Assembly: GCF_000340215.1 (NCBI RefSeq)
Contig: NW_006921533.1
Location: 6,167,424-6,231,423 of the forward strand
Length of the DNA: 64,000 nucleotides
From: Pseudocercospora fijiensis CIRAD86
Lineage: Eukaryota > Ascomycota > Dothideomycetes > Mycosphaerellales > Mycosphaerellaceae
Direction: 5' to 3'
In this document: positions 1-11,941 of the stretch, piece after piece
How positions within the stretch are numbered: the first letter of the stretch is position 1
How the letters are laid out: every line of letters starts with the position of its first letter
Notes under the pieces: model-generated
The model's database searches: none
Seen by the model: only the letters and a program-made list of their open reading frames with translations
Told to the model about the DNA's origin: nothing
Made by a program: the position numbers and the translations under genes

Positions 1-106
1 TCTAAATAGCCCTTAAGCTATAATCCTCGTATAGTCTTAAAGGTAGGCTATTGCTACGAATAGACTATATATTATAGTATAGTATAAACCCTAGTAAGTA
101 AGATAG

Positions 107-302
107 TATTAGGACTAAAGAGGTTATACGTAATTAGTATATAACTAGGCCGAGTAAAGCTAGGGTCTTAGTGCCTTAGGCAGGGCTTGGCGCTTAGTAA
201 TAGGCTAACTTGCCCGCCTTCCTCCCTCTCTTACTAGCTCTTTATCGAATACTACTCGTATCTACTACTACCCTATCTACCTGCTAATATACCCTTCTTA
301 TA
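107..302 (-). mobile_element. Solo LTR of the Gypsy-1 family
   Basis: This 196-bp stretch is the reverse complement of the 197-bp LTRs at 20132-20328 and 27050-27246, with mainly transition differences. It is flanked by a perfect 5-bp direct repeat, GATAG, at 102-106 and 303-307, so it is a complete insertion. The outer TG/CA ends have become TA by C-to-T or G-to-A change. No internal domain adjoins it, as expected after LTR-LTR recombination. Confidence 0.88.
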
Positions 303-303
303 G

Positions 304-1271
304 ATAGGCGAAAGCAAATGCCCTTAAGATAGCCTTAATATTCTTAGCAAAAGCCTTAAGAATATTCTAAGCCTTCTTCGACCTCTTAAATAAGTTAAGT
401 ATATATACCGCTTCGTAGAGCGTATCGCTATAGAACGGTAGGTACGAGTCCTTCTAATTATTATCCTAGTCGCTAATATATAGCTATATACCGTACGAGT
501 CGTAGAATATATAGATTATATACTTAGTAAGTAGATTATTAGTAAGTCGGTCGTAGAGCGCTCTTATTATCGCGTAGGTATCGGTTTAGAGAGAATTCTA
601 GCGCTTAAGGTCGCTATTAATAAAGGGCGCTACCTGCTTAGTTATCTGCCTCGCGAGGGCTATAGCGTTAGCGTTAAAGTTCTTTATATCTAGTAGGTTA
701 TAGAAGAACGAGCTAGATACTATATTCGCTAATAGATTATAGAAGCTAGTACTACTACGACTTTTACTCTCGTCGGCGCTAAAGTTAAGGTCTTAAAGCA
801 TATTAAATACCGCTTATATATTCTTTTTAACTTCCGCTCGCCGGCGTACCTTATTAATATAATCTATTACTTTATCGTAACTCGGAGGGTTATAATTAGC
901 GTCGAAGGTATATAAGGCCTTGCGCTATTCGGGGTAGAATCTCGCGTCTACTTTATTAAATAGTCTCCTACTATATAAAATAGCCTTAATAATAGCTAGG
1001 TCGCGTACCTACTTAGGCTTAGCGATACTAAATAGAAGTGTACGTTACTTCTTACGTAGTAGTAGGTCGGCTTTATTATTAGATTAGTAAGACCTTATAT
1101 AGTCTAAATACTACTAATACTTCTTTAGGTGCTTCTACTTACGCGATAGGCTTCCCTCTAGTACTATTCCTTTCTTACTCTTATACTAGATATAGCGTAT
1201 AAATTTGCCTATAAAGTCGGTCTTAATATAGGAGAAGTTAAGTTTATCTAAGTACTTTAGTAGAGGCATCT
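304..1271 (-). pseudogene. Decayed repeat-encoded ORF, family unknown
   Basis: On the minus strand an ATG at 1271 opens a frame that reads coherently for about 320 codons if scattered TAG/TAA codons are ignored; these would be Gln or Trp codons before RIP. The start reads MPLLKYLDKLNFSYIKTDF. The frame runs into the solo LTR insertion and may continue below position 106. It has a vague look of the N-terminal part of large fungal tyrosine-recombinase-like proteins (DUF3435), but I could not find the catalytic residues, so no function is assigned. Confidence 0.4.
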
Positions 1272-1735
1272 TAAAAGTTAGAATTCTAAGATTCGTAGAA
1301 TTACTAGAAATACGGAAAACGGAGAATCTAATAGGTAAAATAGGTAGGAAGAACGATAATAATTCTCTCTTAATAATAGCTATCGAACTATCCGGTTTAT
1401 AGATAGATTAGACTATATTAGTAGCAATACCTCTAACTATAACCCTACGATTGCTAGTTACTAGGCTACCCTAAGCGATATAGTATCTCTAGTAATATTA
1501 CTATAATAATATCTCGGAAGACCTATATAAGTACCTTCTACGCTAAATTATACTTAATTAAGCTCCTTCTAATCTTAAGAGGTAGATCTATAAAGGAATA
1601 GGCCTCTAAAGGCGTAGGAAATACACTATACTAGTATCTAAGGCGTTCGCTTACTTCTAGCTAGTATAAGATAAGGTCTATATAGAGGCCTTAGATATAG
1701 ATATTATTATAAATAGGTTGCTAACCGTTAGTATA

Positions 1736-2236
1736 ATGCTAACGTTGCTATTGACCGACAAAGTGTTATTAACAGCACCCCTAGATGTATCAGTCTTACG
1801 AACCGGCGAACGGGGCTCGGGATAATCATAGCTACTGTACGTAGCCTACGGAGCAAGAATCTGGATAGGCTTGTTTGATAGACATTGGACGTGCGGTGAT
1901 GCGGAAGGAAAGGCTCACATACAGCCGTTTTCGTGGCAAGCAGACGCAATACTGCACTTACAGGAGGGCGACTTTCACTGCTCACGCTGAAGACTGAAGT
2001 TGGCAAGAATGCGGCTCTGGGAAGCATGCCAGAAGCATCTCGAGCTTCCAACTTCCTGGGCGGGCAAAAAAAGGTTGTTCTGCCTTCCTAGCTGCACGTG
2101 CTTGGTAGCCAGCCGTTCATTGATAGCCAACATAGACGTACACAAGGCTAATAAAAGCGGCCAGCAACAATGTCGTAGTAAATTCCTGTACATTCTTTTC
2201 CGCCCACTGGCATCGCCCTTTCGAGGAAGCATCACT
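1736..2236. other. Host intergenic region upstream of KHE-like gene
   Basis: Sequence of normal composition between the RIP block and the first gene. The frame of the gene stays open upstream to about 2000 with an ATG there, but family proteins begin at the MRLFLLP start (2237), so this part is read as 5' leader and promoter. No other element was seen. Confidence 0.5.
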
Positions 2237-3204
2237 ATGCGCCTTTTCCTACTTCCCGTGTCGACGCGGCGCACTCTCATCTATTGCGAGCGCATCCAAG
2301 AACACCTCTCGCCCACCAAGCCACCTTTGCAAGAGCGCATAATCAACAAAGCCTCGACCACCTGGGCTGCATGGGAAAGGGCGGACAAGGGTTGGCAGAA
2401 GAAGCTCACAGTCTACGGCAACCAAATCTTCAAGCGCATCCCCTTTGAAGAATGGGGCCTCAAAACAATCCCGCCGGCCACCAAGAAGCGTCTGCAAGAC
2501 GTCGACAATGGCAAATTGAAGGTCGACTGCTACTTCCCAGGCGCATTTCTGAAGGAGAGCAAGGTATTGGCACTCTTGCAAAGACTAGCTACCGAGCGAC
2601 AGGCTTTGCATAGGAAGCGCATGTGGCAGTGTATAATCTGCGCTCCGTTCACCATTCCATTCGCCCTCGTGCCAGTGTAAGACAGTCGCAGCCACGACAG
2701 GACCTTGCCGCTGATGACGAGCACGCTGACATGTGTCTTAGGATACCTAACATTCCATTTTTCTACCTTGTATTCCGTGCTTGGTCGCACTACAAAGCTT
2801 TATATGGAGGCAAGATGCTAGAGCACTTGACCGCGCACAATCACATCAACACTGTGGCATCAGCAAAGATGGACGAGATGTACGCCGTCGGACTCATTTC
2901 GCCATCGCGAGAAGCTACCCGCGAAGCTACAGTGCCCACCCGCGATGAGATCGAGCAGATTGCGAAGATTGTCGAAACACAAACGGAAGGGGGCAGGGAA
3001 GATGCCATGCTTCTTCAGAAATGGAATGGCAAACTGCTTGCAGAAGGCTTCAAACTTCCTGGAATGGAGATTGAGATAGAAAGAGCAGTGGAGCAGGTCG
3101 AGAAGGATATAAAATCGAAGCATGAATTGATTGAGGAGAAGCAGGAGCTGCAAGGTGCTTCTGAGAAAATCGCCGATGTGAAGATTCAGGAGACAAAGAG
3201 ATGA
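2237..3204 (+). CDS. Mitochondrial K+-H+ exchange-related protein (Mit_KHE1 family)
   Basis: CDS is join(2237..2676,2742..3204), 300 aa. The 65-bp intron has donor GTAAGA, branch-like GCTGAC and acceptor TTAG; splicing joins the ALVPV end of exon 1 to IPNIPFFYLVFRAW of exon 2. The N-terminus MRLFLLPVSTRRTLIYCER is the hallmark start of the Mit_KHE1 family (PF10173), known from yeast proteins tied to mitochondrial K+/H+ exchange. A hydrophobic segment spans the splice junction (residues about 135-160), and the C-terminal third is rich in Glu/Lys and probably coiled coil. Family assignment is by recognition; transport function is inferred. An upstream in-frame ATG at 2000 would add 79 residues with no family-like content and was not used. 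Confidence 0.82.
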
Positions 3205-3945
3205 TGATGATGATTAACGAGAACACAGCACAAGTGGGCGTTCTTTTTGAAACAGCGCGGCGTTCGCAGAGGTTCGGGTATAGACTTGGATACACCACGC
3301 TTATTGAAATGTGTACAGAAGCAGCGGCAGCGGCAGCGATGTTGCATGATGCTTGAACACATCACTGACGCAGCCCCGATCGATGTTGTTCAGCGATGCA
3401 GCATCATGGAGGAGTGATCGTACGTGCAGATCGAGGCTCGACAGTATAGCAAGCAGACGCACTATACTGGAGGTCATCGCACCTCACCTCACCTCACCTC
3501 ACCTCACCGGTATTTGACGAAATCACGTGTGATCGTGGATTATTCTGCCAGCCGTACGCGTCTTGGATAAAAGTTCAGTGTTTGCAGAGTCGCCCGGGGC
3601 CGAGGACGAGAGCATCGGAAGCTCGACTTCACCCCACTTCGACTTCCACTTGTGCCGCCTAATACCTGCGACCAACAAGGCACCGTTCGGTTATGGTAGC
3701 AATTGCAACGATTGCCGCACCAAAGCAGAATGGTCCCGGGTAGTGAACAAGGAAACTGTAAAGCGGGACCGCATAGCTCCTCGACTCAGGCCATCTCTGT
3801 CAGTTGCTGGTGCAGTGCACAAGGTAAAAGTAAGCTATTTTACTTTCTCTTCCTCCTGTCATCTTTAGTATTGCTACACTTCAACATTCCTCTCCATCCA
3901 AGCTCAAGAAACAGCAAACATACCTCAGCAAACCAACCCATCACC
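3205..3945. other. Intergenic region with (ACCTC)n minisatellite
   Basis: Lies between two genes on the same strand. It contains a short tandem run of CACCT/ACCTC at about 3480-3507 and a CACGTG-like word at 3525-3530. An open frame over part of the region (3563-3868) has no recognisable content and is regarded as chance. Confidence 0.45.
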
Positions 3946-4862
3946 ATGCCCGGCCGCCTCCAAGACCGCATAGCCATCATAACCGGCTCCTCCTCCGGCA
4001 TAGGCCGAGCAACAGCCTTCGCCATGTCATCCGAAGGCGCAAAAATCGTCTGTTCCGACCTGCAAGAAGGCAGTTGGCGCACCGACTCACCCCCCGAAGA
4101 CGAAATGAATGGCCCAACACACGAAAGAATCAACTCCCGCGGCGGCAAAGCGATTTTCGTAAAAACAGACGTCACAGATCCCGATCAAATGCAAGCTTTG
4201 ATCAAAACTGCCGTGCAGGAGTTTGGGAGGTTGGATATCATGGTAAATTCCCCAATCCCAAACACCAAAATCAAGAGATTTATTTATTTTTTTTCTTTCC
4301 CTAAACACATATACTAAAAAAAAAACACACACACACACAGGTCAACAACGCCGGCTTCGCCCTCGAATCCCGCACTCCAGCACCCATCTGGGAAACCCCC
4401 ATCGAAACCTACCAGCAAACAATAAACGCCAACGTCCACGGAGTCTTTTACGGCACGAAATTCGCCTCCGCGCAAATGATCACCCAAACCCCGCTGGCAA
4501 GCGGCGATAGAGGCTGGATATTAAACGCCGCGTCAGTCTACGGCCTCGTGGGGACGGCTTCCGCACCGGCATACTGTACATCGAAAGGTGCCGTGGCGAA
4601 TTTGACGCGAGCGGCGGCGTTGGATTGTGCGCCGTGGAGGGTGCATGTGAATGCGGTGAATCCCGGGTATGTGGCGACGCATATGACGGATGTGATTTTT
4701 GGGGATGAGGGGGTGAGGGGGCAGGTGGAGGCTTTGCATCCGTTTCGCGGCATGGGGAGGCCGGAGGATGTTGCGAAGGCGTATGTGTTTTTGGCGAGTG
4801 ATGATGCGCAGTGGATGACGGGGGTGAATATGCCTGTGGATGGAGGGTTTTTGGCGAGGTGA
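3946..4862 (+). CDS. Short-chain dehydrogenase/reductase (classical SDR)
   Basis: CDS is join(3946..4242,4341..4862), 272 aa. The start context is CACCATGC. Exon 1 carries the Rossmann cofactor motif TGSSSGIG (residues about 12-20) and D-V-T near residue 80. The 98-bp intron (GTAAAT..CACAG) contains a T-rich tract and a CA repeat against the acceptor; splicing restores the NNAG motif directly at the junction. Exon 2 has the NAAS serine region and the catalytic YxxxK (YCTSK, residues about 177-181), and ends with the usual MPVDGGF loop. NAD(P)-dependent alcohol/ketone oxidoreductase activity is known for the family; the substrate cannot be read. Codon use shifts from C-rich in exon 1 to G-rich late in exon 2. 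It converges on the class V chitin synthase gene. Confidence 0.88.
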
Positions 4863-4992
4863 TGAAGGTATTGAAGGAAGAAGCACGGCGATGGAAAAGG
4901 CTTTCTTCTGAAGAAAGATTACTACTATTCGTTTGATGATTTTTTGTTTGCTGTACATGACATGACGTCCTCTTCTCACTTTTTTTCCTTTT

Positions 4993-4993
<1 letters not shown>

Positions 4994-5024
<31 letters not shown>
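4994..5024. repeat. (CA)n microsatellite between convergent genes
   Basis: About 15 CA units lie between the stop of the SDR gene and the stop of the class V chitin synthase gene. A second, shorter CA run ends the SDR intron at 4325-4339. Confidence 0.9.
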
Positions 5025-5027
<3 letters not shown>

Positions 5028-5234
5028 CAATAGTAGCCGCAGTTCATCTCTGGTTGATGTAGTCATTTGCATTACTGATGAGCAGTTTTCGTTTGCGCCT
5101 TTCAAACCACCTTTCCCCTTCCCATATATCCCACTCCAGTAAATGCGATCATCTCAGATTCCACAAAAGTCAAATCATGCAAGTACGTTCGTGATAAACG
5201 CCGCCACTCTTGCTTGCTAGACAAGACAATGCAA

Positions 5235-8200
5235 TTATAGTTGTCCACTGAGAATGGCCTCAGTCGCGCTGCCAATGTACTGGCGTTTGGCATCCATGCT
5301 GACACCGAACCTCCTCTCCAATTCTGCCTTGATGCTCTTCTTCGTAACACTCATGAGATCCGCAGTGCTGAGGATCTGTCGGATCTCGGCCAGGATGGCA
5401 TCATCACTAGGGAGATCCGCCATGTCGATATCAGTTGCAGAGAGCGCCCGTGGCATGCCCTTGCCCATGCCCATGCCATTATCAGAGTATGCCAGCGACA
5501 TGCGCGATGCATTGGAATACATCTGTGGCACAGTGAGTTGGCTCATATGATGCGTGGCCTGCTGGTAACCATATTCAGACGCAGCAGGATGCCAGCTCTT
5601 GGTAGCATAGCTGATGCCAGAGATCTCGGAGCGAGTGTCGTCCCGTTGTGTCTGTGCATCCCATAGCTCGGCCTGGTACTCTTCCCACTTCTTCTTGGGA
5701 ATGCTGTCTGGGTCGAACTTGCCTTCGTCGCTAACAATGACCTGCTTTCCTTTCTCGCCAGTGACCATACGTGTGTTACCCCAAGAGAAGTCGTCCATGT
5801 GCCAGAACGCAATAAGTGGCAGAAAGAAGGAGAAGACTGGGGTAGCAAGCATGTAGATGATCATCCAGCCCACCATTTCCCATTTGCGGCGCAAGATGAA
5901 AATGATCGCTTGGAGACCGTAGATGGCACCCAGGAGAATGAAAGCGGTGATCGGAACAGTACTTGGGTTTCTCGCCACCTCCACAATCAGATAGATAATG
6001 TAGCCGACGATGACCGGCTGGACAATGGTCGAGAGCAGATCCAGGAAAACGACGAATCTCATACTGAAACAGCAGAAACCGCAGAGTTGTGAGAGCGGGA
6101 TGACCTCGATCAAGTTGTGCACGGTAGAGTTGATCCATCGTCGACGTTGCGACATGAACACAGCCCAGCTGTCAGGTGCGATCGTCCAGGCATGAGCACG
6201 CATGATATACTTCGTCTTGTACTTGGAGTGGTACTTCATAAGCAGAGTCGTCAGATATCTGTCCTCTCCAAGGTGCAGAAGGTTCTTCATGTGGAGTGTG
6301 TCGACGCGAACTTCGGAGTAGTCATTCACGATCTCGCGAGAGACGAAGAGTGGCTTTCCAGTTTCCGCAGCACGGATTCGGTACATCGAGAAACAACCTG
6401 GCAGACAAGTTACGGATCCGAAGAGAGATTCGAAGGCCTTGGTGAGATTGTGTGAAATGTAGTATTCGTAGACTTGCATCATGGTGATCATGGATGCCTT
6501 CGCGTTGGTAAGTGCTGTCTCACCGCAGACAGCGATGAGCTTGGTGTCGTTCACAAACGCCGAGACGAAGCGCGTCGCTGAATCGGGAGCCACGACTGTA
6601 TCTGCATCGATTTGCAGCAAGAATTCGTAGAAGGTCGGATTCACTCCGATCACGTTCCGAATCTGATGGTGCATCTCCAGCTCGAGCGGCGTCATGGGCA
6701 TGTTGTAGTGGACACGGTTCAGGAAGCGCATCAGAATCATCTGGGAGTCGCGCTTGCCTCGGTTACCAGGTCTTGATACCTCAGACGGCTTGCCAACCTT
6801 GACGATGACAATGAATGGCACGATATGGCCTTGCGCTTCGTAAAGTCCGGAGTAGACCTTGCCCATATTGTGTTGCTTGAGACCCTCTCCAAGAGACTCA
6901 AAGCTGAGCGGCTCGGGGTCGATGGTCTCAGGAACGCCCAGAATGTCGAGAACGATGCGAGGTGTGGGGCGGTCGTTGCCCTGACCGATGATCATGCCAT
7001 CGCAAACGACGAAGAGTAGTTTGCGCTTATCATCGTACCGCATTCGAGCTGCAGAATCTATTGCACGTCGAAGCGAGTCTTCGTCTTCCGTGTAGGCCGG
7101 GACCGTGCAGATAATAAACTTGTCGAGGTTTTCGGGCACATTCTTCTTTCCGAATTGCAGGGCAGCCAAAAACTTGAAGCATATCACAGATACCAGTAGC
7201 AGCGAAATTGCAAGCAAGATGTACTTGGCGAACTGGCACTGCGGACTGCTTCGAGTGTCCACGTTGCCCACGTAGAAGAGATTATCCATGCACGTCTGCA
7301 TACGTGCTCGGAGACCCGCATCCAGCTTCAAGGCCTCCCAGTACTTTGTGACGTCTTGTCCGGATCGCTGCTGGAACAGATCGACCACCGTGTCATCCAT
7401 GAAGTTCGAGTTGGGCGGAGTGCTGGGTCTGTCGACGCCTGGAGGATACTGGGGAGCTCGGCCGCCCGCTATGTAGTCGGTGAAATCATAGACGCGACCA
7501 TTGATGTGGGCTACGTAGTTCGACTTGTCCGCCAGGGTCTTCAGGTACTGAGGAGAGTAGCCGACATTGCCCTTCCAATAGTGGCCTTGGAGGAAGATCA
7601 TCTGCTCGATAAACCAAGCCGGTCGAGAATCATTTGTAGCCCATCGGAAGTCATGGTACTGCGCATTGTTGTCCGTGGCACTAATCGCATTTGTGGAACC
7701 GCTGTAGTTGTATGTCACGTAGCTTAGCTGCACGGCGGGATCGATACCAGATTCGTTGCGGCCCTGACACATGGCAGATACCTGTACAGGAAAGAGATTG
7801 GTCGAATCTGTTCCGGCGTATTTCTTGAGAGCGGAGGCCGGTACGATCGAAGGGTAGTGAGTGGGTATGAAAGCGCTGAGGTCGAAGACAACCCCACGGA
7901 TAGCAATGTAGGCCGTCTTGCCATTTTTGCCGTTATACGACGAGAGCTCTTCCAGACTGTAGACGTGCTGTGTGGGGCAGATGATCCGAGGAAAGCCAAC
8001 CATGAAGAAGACCACAAATGCACAAGAGAGCCAAATGATCAGATTGATGGCCAGCTTTTCTCTCCAGGCCATACGGACATCCTTTCTAGGCATACGACCG
8101 ATATACCTGATAGCGAAATCGGGGACCCACCAAGTGAGAACGTACACGAGGATCAGCCATCTGACACGGCTGCCAGATAGTGGCTTCTCTTCGATCGCGG

Positions 8201-10864
8201 CAGCCTTGATTTCGTTCCCTTTCTCGAGCATTTGGGACCGGGTTTCGAGGTTGCGGAACATGTCGCCTTCACGGAAAGCTGAAGCACCAGCCTCACTCTT
8301 AGCATCGAGGTCTCTGCTTCCAAAATATCCAGCGGCCTTGTCGTCGAGGTATCCCGATCCTGGAGTCTGCAAAAGCTGAACTTTTGAGTCGCCAAATGCT
8401 CTCTTCGCATCAATTGGCGTCAGCATACCAGAATTACCGTATCCATCATCGCCGAGTGGAACTGGAATTTCTCCTAGCTCAGGAGCACTTGTGATCTGTC
8501 GCCAGCATCGCTCGCTCAGGAACACACCTGTGCTTCCGACCCTGGCTTCATTACTTGGCCAGTTCTTGTCATCCAATATCATCTCGGATTTCTCCCTCTC
8601 GGTGCCCACGACAGATACTTCGCCCTCGGCAGTACCGAGGAATTCACCGAAAGGCATAAATATGCTGAAGTCGGCATTCTTGAGTCGCTGGCAAATTTCA
8701 GCGATTCCAAGAGTCTGAATCTGGGTGCGGACGCATTTGCTGTCGAATTGGTTTGCGATACGTCTGTCATTCGGCTTCAAACAGAAGAAGAAATACGAGT
8801 TGGTGTTGGATGCGGTGAGTGATTTGGTGATGTTCTCCAAGGATGAGAGGAATTGCGCGGCGGCTCCTTGCTGCGCATCGAGGCCAGGTTTGGGGAGACG
8901 AGAAAAGCTCTTCGTTCCCTCGTCGCTGCTCTTGTCTGCGTCGTCATCGAAGACACCGCGCTGCGGTCTTTGAGGGCGTCCGCCTTTTCGCTTTGCCATG
9001 CTGGGCATGCGAGATGGTTTCGATGCCACTGAAGCCTGGGTTACGGCGTTGCGGTCCCTTGGATGCACGACCTTGTTGAGCGCTTCCTGACCGAAAAGCT
9101 CGGCTACGAAGGGACTCGTCGAGGAGTTAACAAGGTTCATCAGGTCGCCCGAGATGACTTCGCCATTCTCCTCGAGAAGGCCTCCGACGGGGTACTCCAC
9201 TTCACCAGCAAAGTGCTTCACGGTGAAGCCCGCTGAAGCATTGGGGGTTGCGAAGTTGTTGCCAGGCAGGGTAATAGTCGAGCTTCCGACCTCAATGGCT
9301 GGGTTCTTCCCTTCGAAACGCTTGCGCAGCGACTCCAGCAGCTGCAGATCTGTCCGACCGCGTCTCATTTGATCATCCAGTATACTGAGCAAACCGTTGC
9401 CGGACTTGAGCAGACCCTTGACGGCATCTACATTATCAAAGTAGCTTGTGGCTGGAACTTGCACTTCTTCCGTCTCCAAGAGATCGGCTTTCCGTTCGAA
9501 GAAGCTTTGCAGACAGAAGTTGTACAAGGATTCGTTGGCCGCATTGTTGAGCAGCTGATCAAGCACGCTGCCCGTAGAAGAGGTCTGCGCGAAACCTGGG
9601 AAGTCCACGATGGCAATCGTGTTGGCAACCGACTCCTCGATCGCGCAGGTCTTCTGGTTTATTTTCTCCATGACAAGAGCAACCAGAAGACTGTACAGCG
9701 TTCGGGCAAGCTCGTCGGCGTTTTCGCGGGCGCCCTTCGGATCCAACATGATTGTGACACGTTCGCGGTGAAGAATCTTGGTGCGGTATCCCAGTGACTG
9801 TTCAAGCACCTTGTCGCTGACTCCCAAGAAGGCCGCGACTGCAGCCAAAGTTTCCTTGTTCTTGACCACTGTAATCTCCTCGCCACCTTCTGCGCCGTAG
9901 CCGCCACTCTCATCGGGAGCTGGTGTGGTTGCCTGAGATGTCATGAACTCGAGCTGACCAATGTGCAAGATGGCGGCCAGAATCTCGCAAAGATGTGCAA
10001 TCTCCTCCCTAGGGAATTCAAGCTTCCTCAGTGCGGTCTTGAAGTGCTGGAATCCCTCGGCATCATTGATGCCGACCTTCAGCTGGGATGGATGACCCAG
10101 ATAGCGCCATCGCTTCGCGCTGCTTCCCATGGAGGTTCTGTTGGCCACTCCAGAATGAGATCCCAGCTCTAGGCCGAGGTGCTCCTTCTCTGCTGGCGAA
10201 GTACCGGCAAGGAGGTAGTACAGGACGTGGAAATTTCGCTCGCCGGGGGGAACGGAGGCCACACGGCTTCGTTCCAGTCTGTGATCCAGCACTTTGCCGC
10301 CAATAAGCGTGGGGTGTAATGAGGACGTGGTGTCATACTGCAGTTCGAAGAACAAGCCAGCCTTTGATGCAGTTGGTGTTGTGACCGACTTGGTAGTGGT
10401 GAGGGTGTCGAAGACGAAGGCGGCGAAAGACAGCTTCTTGGATAAGGGAGTGGAGGAATATTGGAGGAGGGACGAGAGCAGGTGGGACCTTATTGTGGTC
10501 TTGCCTGTGCCAGACTCGCCACTGCGCGCGCGCGAATCACGTTAGCATTCAAGCGATATTCATGTATACTCGGCGAGACTCACAGGAAGACAGCAGCCTG
10601 GTTTTCTTGCCTACTTCCCAGTCTCGTCCACATTCGGCTCGCAAGCTCTTCTGCAGCGCCCATAGCGCTTCCCTCCTTTCCGCCATTTGGACCCTTGGCA
10701 GATGATGTGTATGTATTCACGGAGATGTAGCCTTGCGACGATAAGGTGGTAATGGGTAGATGGCTGTGAAAGCGCGATGCAATGTGAGATGTGATATTGG
10801 TATCGCTCATGGAATGGGCAGGCAAGCCGGCCAGATTCTGCTGATTAGTGGGCGCGGAGGCCAT
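5235..10864 (-). CDS. chsV: Class V chitin synthase with myosin-motor-like domain (CsmA type)
   Basis: CDS is complement(join(5235..10521,10584..10864)), 1855 aa, the usual size of class V enzymes. The single 62-bp intron (GTGAGT..GCGCAG) falls just before the P-loop GESGTGKT (residues about 95-102). The N-terminal ~770 residues form the myosin-head-like domain. Two membrane segments lie near 880 and 920, then a cytochrome-b5-like domain near 955-1015. The family-2 glycosyltransferase core includes DADT, EDRYL and QRRRW (about 1550), and DDFSWGNTR is near 1670. A DEK_C domain ends the protein. It polymerises UDP-GlcNAc into chitin at the plasma membrane at growing tips; the head guides polar delivery (family knowledge). 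ATG 10864 was chosen because the following 90 residues match the family N-terminus; the frame is open further upstream. It is divergent from the class VII gene. Confidence 0.95.
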
Positions 10865-11503
10865 ACTGTGTATTTTAGTCGGCCAGGCGGCCTCCTGGAG
10901 CGGTGGGAGCAGCGCAGAGTGCGGGTAGCGAGGATAACGAGGGTCGGGTGGCTCGCGAGGCAGAGGCGTGAAGTGAAGCAGGCAGTGGCAGTGGCAGTCG
11001 CGATCGATCGAAATGAAAGCAGGAGTGCGAGTGCGAGAAGTCACGAGGCAAATGGAGAGATTGGACGTTTCGCTAAGCGGTCGAGCGCTGGTACCACGGT
11101 TGAGGCGCTCGTGCCGTATTTCCAAGGCAGGCTATTCAGGCAGCGAACGATGGTATAACGACTGACAAAAGGACAAGGTGGAGAAGCAAGAGCGAGAGCA
11201 AGAGCAAGAGCAAGAGCAAGAGCAAGAGCAAGAGCAAGAGCAAGAGCAAGAGCAAGAGCAAGACCGGGCAGAATGGCTGGCGGGCGCGGCGCTGGCGTGA
11301 AGGCTGAGGTGCAATGCAATCCCTGCACGCGCCACCTGTCTGTACCTGTACCTGACTACCTGTGCCTACTCATTCTTACATCGAAAATGGCGTCTCGCTG
11401 GTAATAATAGTGCTTTTATTAGTGCTGGCACACCCAAATTCACTGGGAGCATCTGACATAATGCCGTGTAGACCCAAGCGTCTATCGTACTCGCTCGCGC
11501 TTA
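10865..11503 (-). promoter_or_regulatory. Upstream region of class V chitin synthase
   Basis: This 639-bp host stretch between the chsV start codon and the Harbinger insertion is what remains of the shared divergent promoter on this side. It contains the hexanucleotide repeat at 11184-11263 and no convincing gene. Short open frames on both strands come from the repeat or are chance. Confidence 0.6.
11184..11263 (-). repeat. (GAGCAA)n hexanucleotide repeat, CT-rich on the chsV sense strand
   Basis: About a dozen units of AGAGCA, nearly perfect, about 320-400 bp upstream of the chsV start codon. On the gene's sense strand this is a pyrimidine-rich TTGCTC tract. Pyrimidine-rich tracts are common in fungal core promoters and 5' leaders; whether this one acts so is inference. 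Confidence 0.85.
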
Positions 11504-11532
11504 GGCCCTATCTACTTATAATAGGTTATAGC
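11504..11532 (+). repeat. Left terminal inverted repeat of Harbinger element
   Basis: 29 bp starting GGCCCTATCTACTT; pairs with 28932-28960. Differences to the right copy are A/G or C/T only. Weaker subterminal similarity continues for some 30 bp. Confidence 0.85.
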
Positions 11533-11941
11533 GTAAACTAAGAGATTATAATAACCTTATAAGCGGCTTAGATTATAGCGACTTATAATCGGTTATCTAT
11601 AAGACAGTGCTAGGTATTAAGATCTATATAATAAGCCTCCGGCTCGGTAGCTATACTCTACCTCTTTATAGTAGGCTATATAGCTTCTAGTAGTATTTAT
11701 AATAATATCGATAACGGCGTAGTAGGTAGTAAATCGGCGGGCGAAGGGCAGAGAGGACGAGTGCTTCGGCGAGTATAGTTTATAGTATAGTTACTATATA
11801 AATATATAGTTAGTCGAGTAGCTAGTCTCTTAGTTTAAAGCTATTCGAATACTAGCAAATATAGTCTCTTAATCGACGGATTCTTAGCCCTCTTAGGCTT
11901 TATTAAAGATACCTTCTTTAAAGGCAAAGGCGACTCGGAAG

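Larger units (their letters stand above)
1..1735. repeat. RIP-degraded repeat block at left edge
   Basis: The sequence is AT-rich, TpA-rich, nearly without CpA or TpG, and every frame is full of TAG/TAA stops. It changes abruptly to ordinary host sequence near 1736. It holds a solo LTR (107-302) and the minus-strand relic of one long reading frame (304-1271). The repeat family was not recognised and its left end lies outside the window. Confidence 0.75.

Noticed and set aside
304..1271. Starship captain (DUF3435 tyrosine recombinase) at the left edge
   Set aside because: Only a loose resemblance; catalytic Arg/Tyr residues were not found and no cargo boundary is visible, so the name is not used.
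4480..5105. Minus-strand frames rich in Ser/Pro/His opposite the SDR gene
   Set aside because: They are antisense to a clear SDR exon and to a CA microsatellite.
10865..11158. Upstream ATG (11125) as the chsV start
   Set aside because: The added 87 residues lack any similarity to class V N-termini, while the stretch after 10864 fits them.
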